From Hymenolepis diminuta (taxonomy: Eukaryota; Platyhelminthes; Cestoda; Cyclophyllidea; Hymenolepididae), in assembly GCA_900708905.1 (NCBI GenBank), contig CAADRB010000033.1, forward strand, positions 1,454,072-1,518,071: DNA of 64,000 nt, written 5' to 3'. Numbering within the stretch: the stretch's first letter is position 1; each line of letters begins with the position of its first letter. Below, in pieces: positions 24,438-33,989 of the stretch. The notes under the pieces were generated by a model. That model saw only the letters and a program-made list of their open reading frames with translations. It made no database searches and was not told the DNA's origin. Both the position numbers and the translations under genes were made by a program.

Positions 24438-25882
24438 CTAATCATCTTCCGCGCCTTCTGGTGGTCTCCGAGCAGCACTAAAAGGCGAAACAGTTCTCTT
24501 TGGTATCTTATGATGAGATCTCTCGCCATGCCGACCACGTTCATGACCACGCTCGTGGTGTTTTCGTGAGTGAGAAGGAGATCTGGACCGATGACGTCTG
24601 CTTTCAGCATGGCTCCTGCGATGCCCATGACGATCACGATGCCTAGAGGAACTAATAGATAAAAAAGAATGGTGAAAGAAAAATGAGAACCTTTGCGAAG
24701 GAAATGCCGCTTGAATAAAGTTAATAACTGCACCAATACGAGTTACCTGACATAGCCATTCTTAACGAGTCCGACAAACTACGAGTGCACTGTACTGGAG
24801 AGCTCATGCACAAATAATACATATATGCATACTTTACTAACTTTAAATGTAATTTAAGGTACCTTTAGTTACGATGAGACGTCCCCAAAATCGGATCGAA
24901 AGAGAAGGGGAATGATAGCCTAACAATAAATAGAATGGATACTAGCAGAAATACCTGAACACTGAAAACGGCGATATCAACACATAATAACCATCATCCT
25001 GCTCTCTGCAAGTCTGTCATATTTTGAAGGGGATAGTGAGAGAGGATCAAACAGAACTTACCCTCCATCTCTACTGCCGTCACGACTTCGATGATGATCA
25101 CGGTGACGAGACGACGGTTTCTCCCCTCGTTCCCTCTCTTTCTCTCTCAGTTTCTTCTCGCCATACTCCCTTACGTAATCACGAATTTTTGCATACCCGA
25201 GGTGCATTTTTCCGGCCAAATGTTCCTCTACTCTTTGCGGTGCATCATCCTTAATTCTAAAGGCTCCACAGATCTCGCATACCTCAAGTTCCTTTACCTA
25301 AGTTAGTTAGTTATTCACAATAAGGAAATTTACCTGGCCAGCTCCCGGTCTAGTATCTCCTTCTAGTTGGGACCTTTCAAACTTCAGTTGCTCACAGAGT
25401 TTGAGCACACCTTGTGCTTGGTCAACATTGCCTTCCGAACCTAGTTGCTCGGCCTGTTCGACGAGATCGTTAATTCTTCTTGTTAAAGAGACAATTTTAT
25501 CAGCCTTTTCGGCAGCAGCTTCTGGGTCAGCAGGAGCACTGGTCTTGCTGACTTGAAGCCGTTCATGACCACGTCGAATTCGTTTATCTACATCATCAAG
25601 GAGATAGGTAAGATAGTCATAGAAATCGGCTTCATAACCCATCTTTTCAAAGCGGCCACTTTTACGGTAATTTTCTCTCAAACGTTCATCGTGAGTCTTA
25701 TCACAAGGACCTAAATCGGTCTTTGTATTTACAAACAAATCATGAGGACAGAAACCGCAGAGGAAATATTTGCAAGTATCTTCATCCGACCAGTGTGGAC
25801 CTTTATTCCGGTCGCTTGCTAAAGCATCGCGATTTTTACCAAGTAATTCATCCAGGAGAGCAGCTTGAGAAGCGATCGCCAT
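24438..25882 (-). CDS. LUC7L3: LUC7-like protein 3, U1 snRNP-associated splicing factor
   Basis: Three exons, 25334-25882, 25062-25297 and 24438-24651, join in phase (36- and 410-nt GT-AG introns) into a 332-aa protein. LUC7 proteins sit on U1 snRNP and influence 5' splice-site choice. Residues 8-15 'ALLDELLG' and the CCCH finger 'CKYFLCGFC...LGPCDKTH' (C37, C45, C60, H64) match the LUC7L3 subtype more closely than LUC7L/L2, as does 'KMGYEADFYDYL...RIRRGHERL'. A helical segment 120-180 contains 'EQLGSEGNVDQAQGVLKL', typical of the family. Exon 2 supplies the second finger 'VCEICGAF...HLAGKMH' (C190, C193, H209, H215). The tail from about 230 is Arg/Ser/His-rich, shorter than in vertebrates. 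The chosen ATG (25880-25882) lies 4 bases after a CGCTAG acceptor-like site, so a 5' UTR intron or spliced-leader addition is possible. Divergent from eL28. Confidence 0.96.
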
Positions 25883-26920
25883 AGCCCTAGCGACTACAAA
25901 ATTAAGCAAAATCCGCCAAGCATATTACAATTGAGGGCAACAAAACAAAGAAAAATTTGGAATTTATATGCTCATCGTGTATTTTACTGTGCAAAAATAA
26001 TCTCAAATAATTAATTTAAATTTAAAATTACTGTTAATCTGACTTCGCTGAAGTGCACAAAATCTACTGAATCAGTCATTAACGATTCATGCACTCTTTC
26101 CTGTCGAATTAGTTTTTATAATCGTAAAATTTTTGGCAGGGCTTGCGATTCGTTGTCAGTTTATAATTTTCAAAATTCTTTGTTTGGAAGAAGCATAACA
26201 AGTATTTGTAAAATTTTTTACGTATTGAAAGTTCAGGGAGAATTAGAATCAAATTATCTTTGATGAGGACTGGTTGCGTATCTTGCCTGAGTTTATTACT
26301 AAATGAAACATACAACAAGAACATAAACTTTCTCAACTATAAAGCTCAATTGTCGTCGAGCTAAATCACATCAATGCAGGAACAGAACCTAATATACAAC
26401 AATTTATCTCCAGGATGGTACATAGGTAGAAACAAAAACATAGCTGCAACTCTATTATATTGAAATAAAGTGTCTTTATAGCTAATTCCATCAGACCTTT
26501 CTTAGTAAATCGTTCTTACTCCAACGGAAGAAAGTGTCAGATCGTCTTAGAACTTTAGTTTTCATTCATATTCAAAAATATGGAAAATGCACTTATGGAT
26601 TGTTATACATACAAGAAAAAGTTATTCAATTAAAAAATTGACATTTATAAACCCGATATAACAAAACAATTTCTAAATTTTTTCTAGTTTTTAATTTTGT
26701 CTAGAAATAAATTTTATTTGGATTGTACGGATGTACCCAAGTAACATACAAAATCATCTCATAAACAAAAAAATATATAGCTTAAAGAGTAGAAATAAAT
26801 ATAAAATTGCTGGAAATATTAATCTTTTGATATTCAAGTAAATAATTTGATAAAATATTTTCGTTTAAATCGCTCACTACTGCGGCTCATACAGTTGGTG
26901 ATCGTGCCCACTGTGTCTAA
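25883..26920. other. divergent promoter region of LUC7L3 and eL28
   Basis: About 1 kb, very AT-rich, between two divergently transcribed genes. Only chance ORFs. The 60 bases before the eL28 ATG are GC-richer and probably its 5' UTR. Confidence 0.5.
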
Positions 26921-27362
26921 ATGGCTTCTCATCTACATTGGATGCTTGTTAAGAATACTCATTGCTACCTTATGAAACGCAATGGGGAGCAATTCAGCCG
27001 CGACCCGCTTAACATAAAGGGCAAGAATTGCTTTAAATACTCCGGTCTTGTGCATAAGAAGGCCATCGGCATCAAGCAAGAGAAGGGAGGCAAGGGTGTT
27101 TATTTCCTTACCAAAAGGGCCGGTTACGACCACAAACCCAGACAAGCTATTGTCCGAACAAAGTTCGTCCGTGGAAACCGTCGTACTCTTCAAAAGATTC
27201 GCAACTTTGTTGTCGGAAACAAATACCGACGTGAACTTAAGATGGTAACCCAAGTATTTCATTAATTATCGTATTTTTAAGCTCGCTCTTCGCCACGCCA
27301 GTGCTGTCCTCCAGAGTAACAAGAGAAAGCCCCCTCCCGTCGAAAAGGCGAAAAAAGATTAG
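26921..27362 (+). CDS. RPL28: 60S ribosomal protein eL28
   Basis: Two exons, 26921-27244 and 27282-27362, separated by a 37-nt GT-AG intron, give 134 aa, the usual size for eL28. The start 'MASHLHWMLVKN' and the following 'LMKRNGEQFSRDPLNIKGKN', 'CFKYSGLVHKKAIGI', 'VRTKFVRGNRRTLQKIR' and 'NKYRRELKM' track animal eL28 throughout. Exon 2 supplies the basic tail 'LALRHASAVLQSNKRKPPP'. If the intron were missed, the frame would stop at 27263-27265. It is a structural protein of the large ribosomal subunit. It has higher GC and cleaner codon choice than its surroundings, as expected for a highly expressed gene. AATAAA follows at 27389-27394. Confidence 0.97.
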
Positions 27363-27388
27363 TTTGTTCGTCTCTAATATTGCACTGT

Positions 27389-27394
27389 AATAAA
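27389..27394 (+). terminator. polyadenylation signal of eL28
   Basis: AATAAA 27 bases after the eL28 stop codon. Confidence 0.6.
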
Positions 27395-27482
27395 ATTCTC
27401 GGTAGGATACCCTGTGTTCTTTTATTGAATGCTTTTAAGATTTTTGCTGTCTCAGTAAGTGAAATAGTTAAGTGTTATATTC

Positions 27483-27488
27483 TTTATT
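27483..27488 (-). terminator. polyadenylation signal of the BTB gene
   Basis: AATAAA on the minus strand, 87 bases past the BTB stop. A second one is at 27421-27426. The 3' ends of the two convergent genes come within about 100 bases of each other or overlap. Confidence 0.45.
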
Positions 27489-27574
27489 GGAAATTTGATA
27501 CGTACATAAAAATGAGGGAACAGTACACATCCACCATTACGATTATGTTGAGAATTACTTGATAATGGAAAGAT

Positions 27575-29181
27575 CTATAGTAATATTCGCTTGCTTCGTA
27601 GAATTTCAATCGCAAACTCTCCTTCGTCTTGATTCAATTTGAGCACAGCTTTCTCGTTCACACAAGAGAAGTGAAAGGTGACCCTGTTTATAAGAATCTG
27701 ACCCTGTGACTTAATATTAATGTACTGTATGCCGTGGAAGGCAACCAATATGCTATTATGCACGCTCGGTTTACTGTCTCTCCAAAAGTTTGATGGTTCA
27801 ACTACTGTCCTGTTTCCACCATCAGATCCACCTAAAGCATCCATATGCATTCCCCGGAGTGTAGTAAACACCAGTTTGTCGATCAACCATCCACTATTGA
27901 TTATGGCACCAGTGATAACATCATCCTCCGGAACTTGAATTGTGTGTCTAGAAAAGGACTGATTTGATTTAACTAATCCACTACTTTGTGTATAGCCTAT
28001 CGTTTTCATGTCCCCATAGTACCTCTTCTTTCCTTCCAGTAATCAGATTCTGATAAGTTATATCGAGTCCTATTGAGATAATAATCGAAAGTAAATTTTA
28101 GATCTTACCAGCCAGAACCTGTCTGCCATCCCAGGAACGACTTACGTGACCAGTCAAGGCACATACTTTCCATTGACCGGGTGGATGCTTATCGTAAGAA
28201 TTCTTGCTGCCTGGTAGCTCCGAGTAACTATAATCCCGTAAAACAATGTTTGAACACTTACTTGTAGTCGTATGCGAACGAGTGGAAACCAAATGGCTGG
28301 GTATCTAAATCTTTCATACAGAGTGGGGCTAAATAATCAGCATATCATAACCGCGTATGCTATTCTTACCCAACATTGAGTCACCTGAGTTAAATTCGAC
28401 CGGGATTGGGTTTACATCATGAACTGCGAAAAAATTATTTAATAACTTTGAAATTAATTAATCAAGGAAATGTTACTTGATTAACTTCAGTTATATAACT
28501 TCTGCCAAAGTAGACGTAGCCTCCCGTGCTTTGCATCCATAAACTTTTCTCTTTGATTACCTTAAGGATCCAATCCAGAGGGATATTTGAAAGACATGAA
28601 GGATCTTAAAAGTGTGATGATAAATGGGATCTTTTACCGTTAAAGAGCAAGGGGTGCATCCTGAACACATTTAATACAGCCTGATGAACTTCCGTAGAAG
28701 TCGTTTTTTCAAAAGCCTCAATGAAGATTTGTCGGAGAGCTTTCTGCTGATTGACATCAATATTTGGTTGAAGGAGGGTTTTAGCGAAAAACTTAGGTAG
28801 AGCACGAGAACAGACAGCATGTCCCAAAGGCATATCGAATCTTTCACATAGTTCCAAATAGCCAATTATTGACCGACTTTCTTCCAAATTTCCTGTGTAT
28901 GCTAGGAGGAGCAGTGATTTTAGTTCATCCGCCGAGTTAGTCAGACTTGGTGGTACTCGAATGAGCTTTTTCTTTTTATCACTAGGGTGAGCTAGAATAA
29001 GCTCTTTTAAGCGATTAGACAAGGCGCAAATTGAAGAGTGTGCATCTATACGCTCTTCATCTGAACCAACTATCCATGTAACATCGGTCAGCTTTCCTTC
29101 CTTGTAAAAATCAAAAATCTTGTCTTGAACGGAGGAAGAATACATAAAAAGAGTCTTATCAGCGCTCTGGATGGCCTCCAT
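27575..29181 (-). CDS. BTB/POZ-domain protein with an unrecognised C-terminal domain
   Basis: Six exons: 28638-29181, 28500-28604, 28370-28423, 28262-28310, 28109-28227 and 27575-28032. Introns are 33, 76, 59, 34 and 76 nt and all phases agree, giving 442 aa. Residues 25-130 are a BTB domain: 'LTDVTWIVGSDEERIDAHSS' is the strand-turn that opens the fold, followed by 'SNRLKEL' and a leucine-rich helical part. A BACK-like helical stretch follows to about 180. BTB proteins usually dimerise and many recruit CUL3 ligases; which applies here is not visible. The middle ('GQWKVCALTGHVSRSWDGRQ') and the C-terminal 150 residues ('VITGAIINSGWLIDKLVF', 'GGSDGGNRTV', 'RVTFHFSC') look all-beta. They have a Gly-rich loop recalling jacalin-like or galactose-binding folds, but I cannot name the domain. 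The donor of exon 2 and the acceptor of exon 6 are the least certain, being chosen by phase. Confidence 0.85.
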
Positions 29182-29300
29182 AATTAATAAAGCTTTAAGA
29201 AATATCAGTGAAGGGAAATAACTGGAAAAAATTATGAGAAAACGAAACTAGGCTAGGTTAGCGACTACGCTGACCAATAGGAGGGCTGTGTTGTTTAAGG
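29182..29300 (-). promoter_or_regulatory. putative promoter of the BTB gene
   Basis: A CCAAT box (CCAAT at 29274-29278, i.e. ATTGG on the gene strand) lies about 93 bases before the ATG, in a GC-richer patch without TATA. Role inferred from position. Confidence 0.3.
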
Positions 29301-30623
29301 CATCTAATCATCCGCTATCAACAAATAGATTGATTAATGGCAATAAAGCACGTGGACGAAATGAGACGAGTCTCCAACTACAAGCCGTCTTGTTACGCGC
29401 TAACGGCATGCGTGACATGGCCATCTCTTTGGCTCCTTTCTCCGCTTCTCCGGTCTATTTCACAACCACCCAATGTGTGGTTGTATATCCATACGATCCT
29501 CTATGCAACTTTCCTGCATTAAACCCTTCTCTCTAGTCTTATCCCCCCTTGCAATAGCTCAAAATTCACCGAAGTTAAATAAATTTGACCTTGAAAGTCT
29601 GCTCGAGAACAAAATTATTTATCTTAAAGGAGATTTGCATGATTTTAAATGTTAAATGTGATCACAAAAAAATATAAATATGCATTAAAAGTTCATCTGT
29701 GTTGCATGTTACGATTTTTGACGTTCCCCATTGTTAGATCCTTGAAATTGCGATTTATATTTTTAATGTAATATCTTATTTCTCAATTGCATCTGACGGA
29801 TATTCCTTCCGTGTCTGTATGACAAAAGAATCACATCTTCATTCGTCTTATTATGCTGTCACACAAATGTAAACTAATGATTGGATGCCCAGTCCAAGAA
29901 TATTATAGATTTCCTTACTTCTGTCTTTCTTATGAATAAACGGGCGCATTTTACTATTGTAATATTGATCGTTTGGTCAGACCAATTTAACAAAACTACC
30001 ATGAATTGTATCACAAAAAATGATCTATGCAAAAGGTACTGTTAAAGTTTCCCTGAAGTAATACTCTAGGTCCAATCACTCTCCAGCAAAAACGTCAGCC
30101 ATTCATTCTTTACAGCTCTGTTTATCTTAACTAATCGTTGTGCAGCGGTTTGTAAATTCTGCAACCTTGTTGATGCAGCGTGCATGAAAGATTTTCCTGT
30201 CACTTTATATTCCGTCCAGCAAATAGTTATTTGTAAACCTGTATACTGCGGAAATTTTAGTAACAGAATTTTTACTGCAATGTGCTATCTTATTTGAAGG
30301 CATTCAGAATAGCAATTTTTGAAGAAAAATTTGTTTATTGTGATGAACTTCAAATTAAATTTAAACTTGAATTACGAGCTTTTTATCTATGTGTATATTT
30401 TTCAAAAGTTATGCCAAGAGGAAGGGGTTATAACGAATGTTTTTGCTATTATCATGCTGTAAATTATCGTCGTATGCAATTACAGATATCGTGAATAAAA
30501 GCATTTATGCTGATGAAATTAGTGAATATTCTAGTTAAATCTCAATTTATGTAGTATCTTATTTTAGGAGATAATCGTTAAATTTTTGTGTTCTTGAGGA
30601 TCACGTAAACTGTAAGGAGACAT
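29301..30623. other. intergenic, nothing recognised
   Basis: Short overlapping ORFs only. GC-richer up to about 29540, then AT-rich. No repeats or RNA genes seen. Confidence 0.5.
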
Positions 30624-30787
30624 CTGACTGACGTCTAAAAAAGAAATGTTTGCATATAAACCTAATTTACTTATTAATAAATTGGGGTAACTTGTCTGTC
30701 ACCTCCGGACTGATTTGGCGACATGAGTGACTTGCCTTATTCCATCTATTCAATCGATGTGGCCTCGATAGACCCATAACTTTATAA
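30624..30787 (+). repeat. promoter/first-exon repeat A, copy 2
   Basis: Contains CTGACGTC (CRE half-palindrome), CATATAAACCTAATTTAC, AATAAATTGGGG, TGTCACCTCCGGACTG and ATGAGTGACTTG in the same order and spacing as the other copies. The frame after the ATG reads 'MSDLPYSIYSIDVASI', nearly identical to the 17.5-kb copy. It ends where dispersed repeat B begins. Confidence 0.85.
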
Positions 30788-31045
30788 CAGGCACCGTAAC
30801 CGACTCCTTAATTCCCTAAGACATTGCACTGGTTACAAACACGACCCGACAACACCACAATATAAAACAATCCAAACCACTATACCAACACAAGACACAC
30901 GCCCTCTTATCAATGGGTAGATTTTTATTATGCGCCATTTACAACCGAAATGTAAATAAATTCGTTCAAATAAAAGAGAATTAAAAGGTGGAAAATAAAG
31001 AATCTTACATACAGGCATCATTTTGGGAAAAATCTTATTTTCTAA
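30788..31045 (+). repeat. dispersed repeat B, copy 2
   Basis: Same-orientation partner of 1958-2232, sharing CCTAAGACATTGCACTGGTT, ACGACCCGACAACACCACAAT and TGTAAATAAATTCGTTC. It abuts repeat A copy 2, so the two may belong to one composite element. Confidence 0.8.
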
Positions 31046-31356
31046 TACGTAACACGCCCGTTCGTAGATTTAATCACCCGTCCGTCTTCGTCGTTAGATC
31101 GACCGGGAGACGAGGGAAATGCCATCGAGTCCTGGTAGTACATGGGGGATAATATCTTGATCCTTTCTATCGCATCGTTGCACTACACCGACCATCACAG
31201 GTGGTTCGGGAGTTAAAGAACTGTAAGTTATAGGACACAATAAATTAATAGCATTAAGACTATTTAATGAATGATGTCTTTCACAATTCAACAAATCAAA
31301 CCCACCCGGCTTGAGTTGTTTATGATCGCGAAATCAGGTGTCTATCAATATCTGGC
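31046..31356. other. spacer between repeats
   Basis: GC-richer than its surroundings ('CACCCGTCCGTCTTCGTCG', 'CGACCGGGAGACGAGGG'), no ORF with support. It may be an internal part of a repeat A/B composite. Confidence 0.3.
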
Positions 31357-31620
31357 GATTAGAAATGATTGACTGGCGATAAGATCGCCACTGTAGTGTC
31401 CACAGGTGGACACGCTGTGCGTTTGCACGTAGATACCTAAACGGTTGTCTATTATCACGCCGAGACACCGACAACAAGACATGACTGACGTGCAACGAAG
31501 AAACGTCATGTACATAAATCTACTTTACCTATTAACAAATTGGGGTGTATTCCCGACCGCCTGCGTACTGATCTAGCTGTATGAGTGACTTAATTTATTC
31601 CTTCGATGTGACCCTGGTTC
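31357..31620 (+). repeat. promoter/first-exon repeat A, copy 3
   Basis: Opens with GATTAGAAATGATTGACTGG and contains ATCACGCCGAGACACCGACA, ACTGACGT, a decayed TATA (ACATAAATC), ACAAATTGGGGT and ATGAGTGACTTA. It is the inverted partner of 32929-33214 over its whole length. The coding part is shortened ('MSDLIYSFDVT') by a deletion of 12 bases or so. Confidence 0.85.
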
Positions 31621-32928
31621 ATATAACTTTATTACATAAAAATTTCTATATTTTAATAAGAATGTGGACATTTCTAACGGTATAAACTCATTCTCTTTCT
31701 CAAATTTGGGAACTTTCACTTATTCCATTAATAAGGTGCATCCTTAATAAGATTTCGAATTTCACCATTTTCTACACAAAGGCCAAAAATACAAATCGTT
31801 AAGAGTAAAACATTTTCAGATTGATTTTTTCATGCTGAATCAGAATGCACCATCCTCATTTGCATTACCGCCAAAGTATATTCAACCGGGTAAACTATTT
31901 GATTTTTCCTATAAATTACAAAAGCCGTTAAGATCATGATTTTCCATCGTTTGGAAATTATAACACCTGCCACAATTTTTTGTTAACCGTAGTTGGAAAG
32001 AAGTGTTCAACAACCATAACCCACATTTTACATTCCCCTGATTAGCAAAAGTGGATCTGACACGATAACTGGAACAGATTTTAAAGCTACTATCAAAATA
32101 TGTCAATATACTTTTAAATTTGTCATTCATGACAAACAGACTATTATTTTGTTCGTTTATTATGTTAATATTATTCATTTCAAGTTAGTAAATGAAAAGA
32201 ATACTGAAATTATTAGAACATTAATGTAAAACAAACACATGTATTGAGAGTATCTACATGACAGTTATTTGGTGAAGTTCCATAAAACAGTTCGATATAT
32301 TTATATATTTATGTGAAATGTCTTAGAACAGAATGTTATTTATGGAATATCAAAAATTCTGTTAAATTTATCATAGTTTCGACTTGTGTCCCGATATTTG
32401 TACATAATAATATTTCTCCATGGTGCAAATTTATGAAATGTCTGCGAAACTACGTGAAAGGATTGAGTTAAACTTAATGTTGTTTTATAAGTAGTAAGAA
32501 TTTAATCGTGAATCTAAAGGTAGATATCAGGTATTGGACTGCTTTCAAATGGAGGACATAGGTGCTATGGACAGAAGGAGAACTGACCTGTCTAACATGT
32601 GAATGTGTACACGCTGAACGTTGATGCACAAAGCCAAACTATTTGTCTTCGCCAAATGAATTTTAGACTGTTCGTAGACCTCCACTTTATTCTGTGTATA
32701 GACACAATTTCATTTCTTCTCGGACTCCACGTTCTGAAATTTTGTATCATCCAATTTTATCATTCCTTCAGAGGAAGTTCTCTGTTAATCTCTAATACCC
32801 GGGGACCGCTAATTTGGAGAATTCTTACTTGAATTTATCTAAATTCTCTAATATTCAGCCCATATCAAAGTTTGATATTTGATTGCGCTCCTAAACAGCA
32901 CACCAAGTTGAACCTGTTATAACGTTGT
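31621..32928. other. spacer between inverted repeat arms
   Basis: AT-rich. A minus-strand ATG ORF of 89 codons (31909-32178) with six or so Cys matches nothing I know and has no splice or promoter support. Confidence 0.35.
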
Positions 32929-33214
32929 GGGGTCTATCGAGGCCACATCGATCGAATAGACGGAATAAGTCAAGTCATTCATGACGCTAGATCAGTTCGG
33001 AGGTGGCAGACAAGCTAACCCCAATTTACTTACATGTAAATTAGGTTTATATACCAAACGTTTCTTTGTTGGACGTCAGTCATTTCTCGTTGTCGGTGTC
33101 TCGACGTGATGATAGACACCTGTTTAGATATTTATGTTTAAACACACAAACACAACTGGACCGCCTGTGGTCGGTAGGGGAGATCTTATCGTCAGTCAAT
33201 CATTCCTAATCACT
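32929..33214 (-). repeat. promoter/first-exon repeat A, copy 4
   Basis: On the minus strand it carries the best-preserved regulatory part: GACTGACGTCC, then about 15-20 bases, then GGTATATAAACCTAATTTAC, AAATTGGGG, and ATGAATGACTTGAC. The frame reads 'MNDLTYSVYSIDVASID', so the start codon and N-terminus are kept. No array of downstream units follows it. Confidence 0.85.
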
Positions 33215-33989
33215 AGGTTATGATAAACAACTGCTGGCTATAGCAGAACCAATTTCCAATTTTGTTTTGAGATTTAATAGTTTTCGTACTGTAAGCTAAT
33301 AATCGACTTTTCAACATAGTGCAATAGGTTTTGCAATGATAATTATCAGTTATTTCGTGTTAATAATCAAAGTTGTGTCAGTTTTTGATTGCCACTAAAA
33401 GCAGGTGATTTCCATCCAAATCTCCAGCTTCTGAATTTGGTAACACAGACCCATCATTTTGTATAATTTTAGGGGAATTTCTCAAGGCGTTGTAAAAAAA
33501 TAATGGCCTCTAATTGTAACTTAAAACTACGCAACTATATGTACATCATTTAACCTTGTGTCCTTTGTTCGATGACTTACATATCATGTTATGCACAATT
33601 AGGCTCTTTTCGCCTTGGGGCATTATTTTTTAAATGATACGGATACAGTGATGTAATTATTCACTTAAATCTGTTCCAAAATTAGATAGTAATAATTCTG
33701 ACTTGATATTATTTCAACCCTTCAGTAGTAATTTACTTTTAGGTATTTATAAGAACTACCACCAATATTATATGGGTAGGAATTTAAAAAAACACAAAAT
33801 AATTATAACAGGCAAATTCAATTATAAATATAATTAACTGATTTACATTACTCAATATAAAATACTTTGCATATATCGATTTATTCATCCCTGCTATTAT
33901 TTAAACTTGGAATTGAACAATGACATATGTGTTTTAAATTGTATCCAATTGAAGCGGCTAGTTGGCTTATCCGAATCACGATTGTAGGG
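33215..33989. other. upstream region of the DNAJC17 gene
   Basis: AT-rich, no gene seen. An in-frame upstream ATG-less extension of the DNAJC17 frame reaches 33927 but does not look like J-domain sequence. Confidence 0.4.

Noticed and set aside
25024..25306. Overlapping plus-strand ORFs of 76 and 71 aa
   Set aside because: They are antisense shadows of LUC7L3 exon 2.
30833..31021. Hydrophobic 62-aa minus-strand ORF inside repeat B
   Set aside because: The equivalent frame in the other repeat B copy (1958-2232) is stopped, so it is not conserved as protein.
33927..33989. Upstream extension of the DNAJC17 frame
   Set aside because: It has a non-standard match to the family; J-domain proteins of this type begin only a few residues before the DLY motif.
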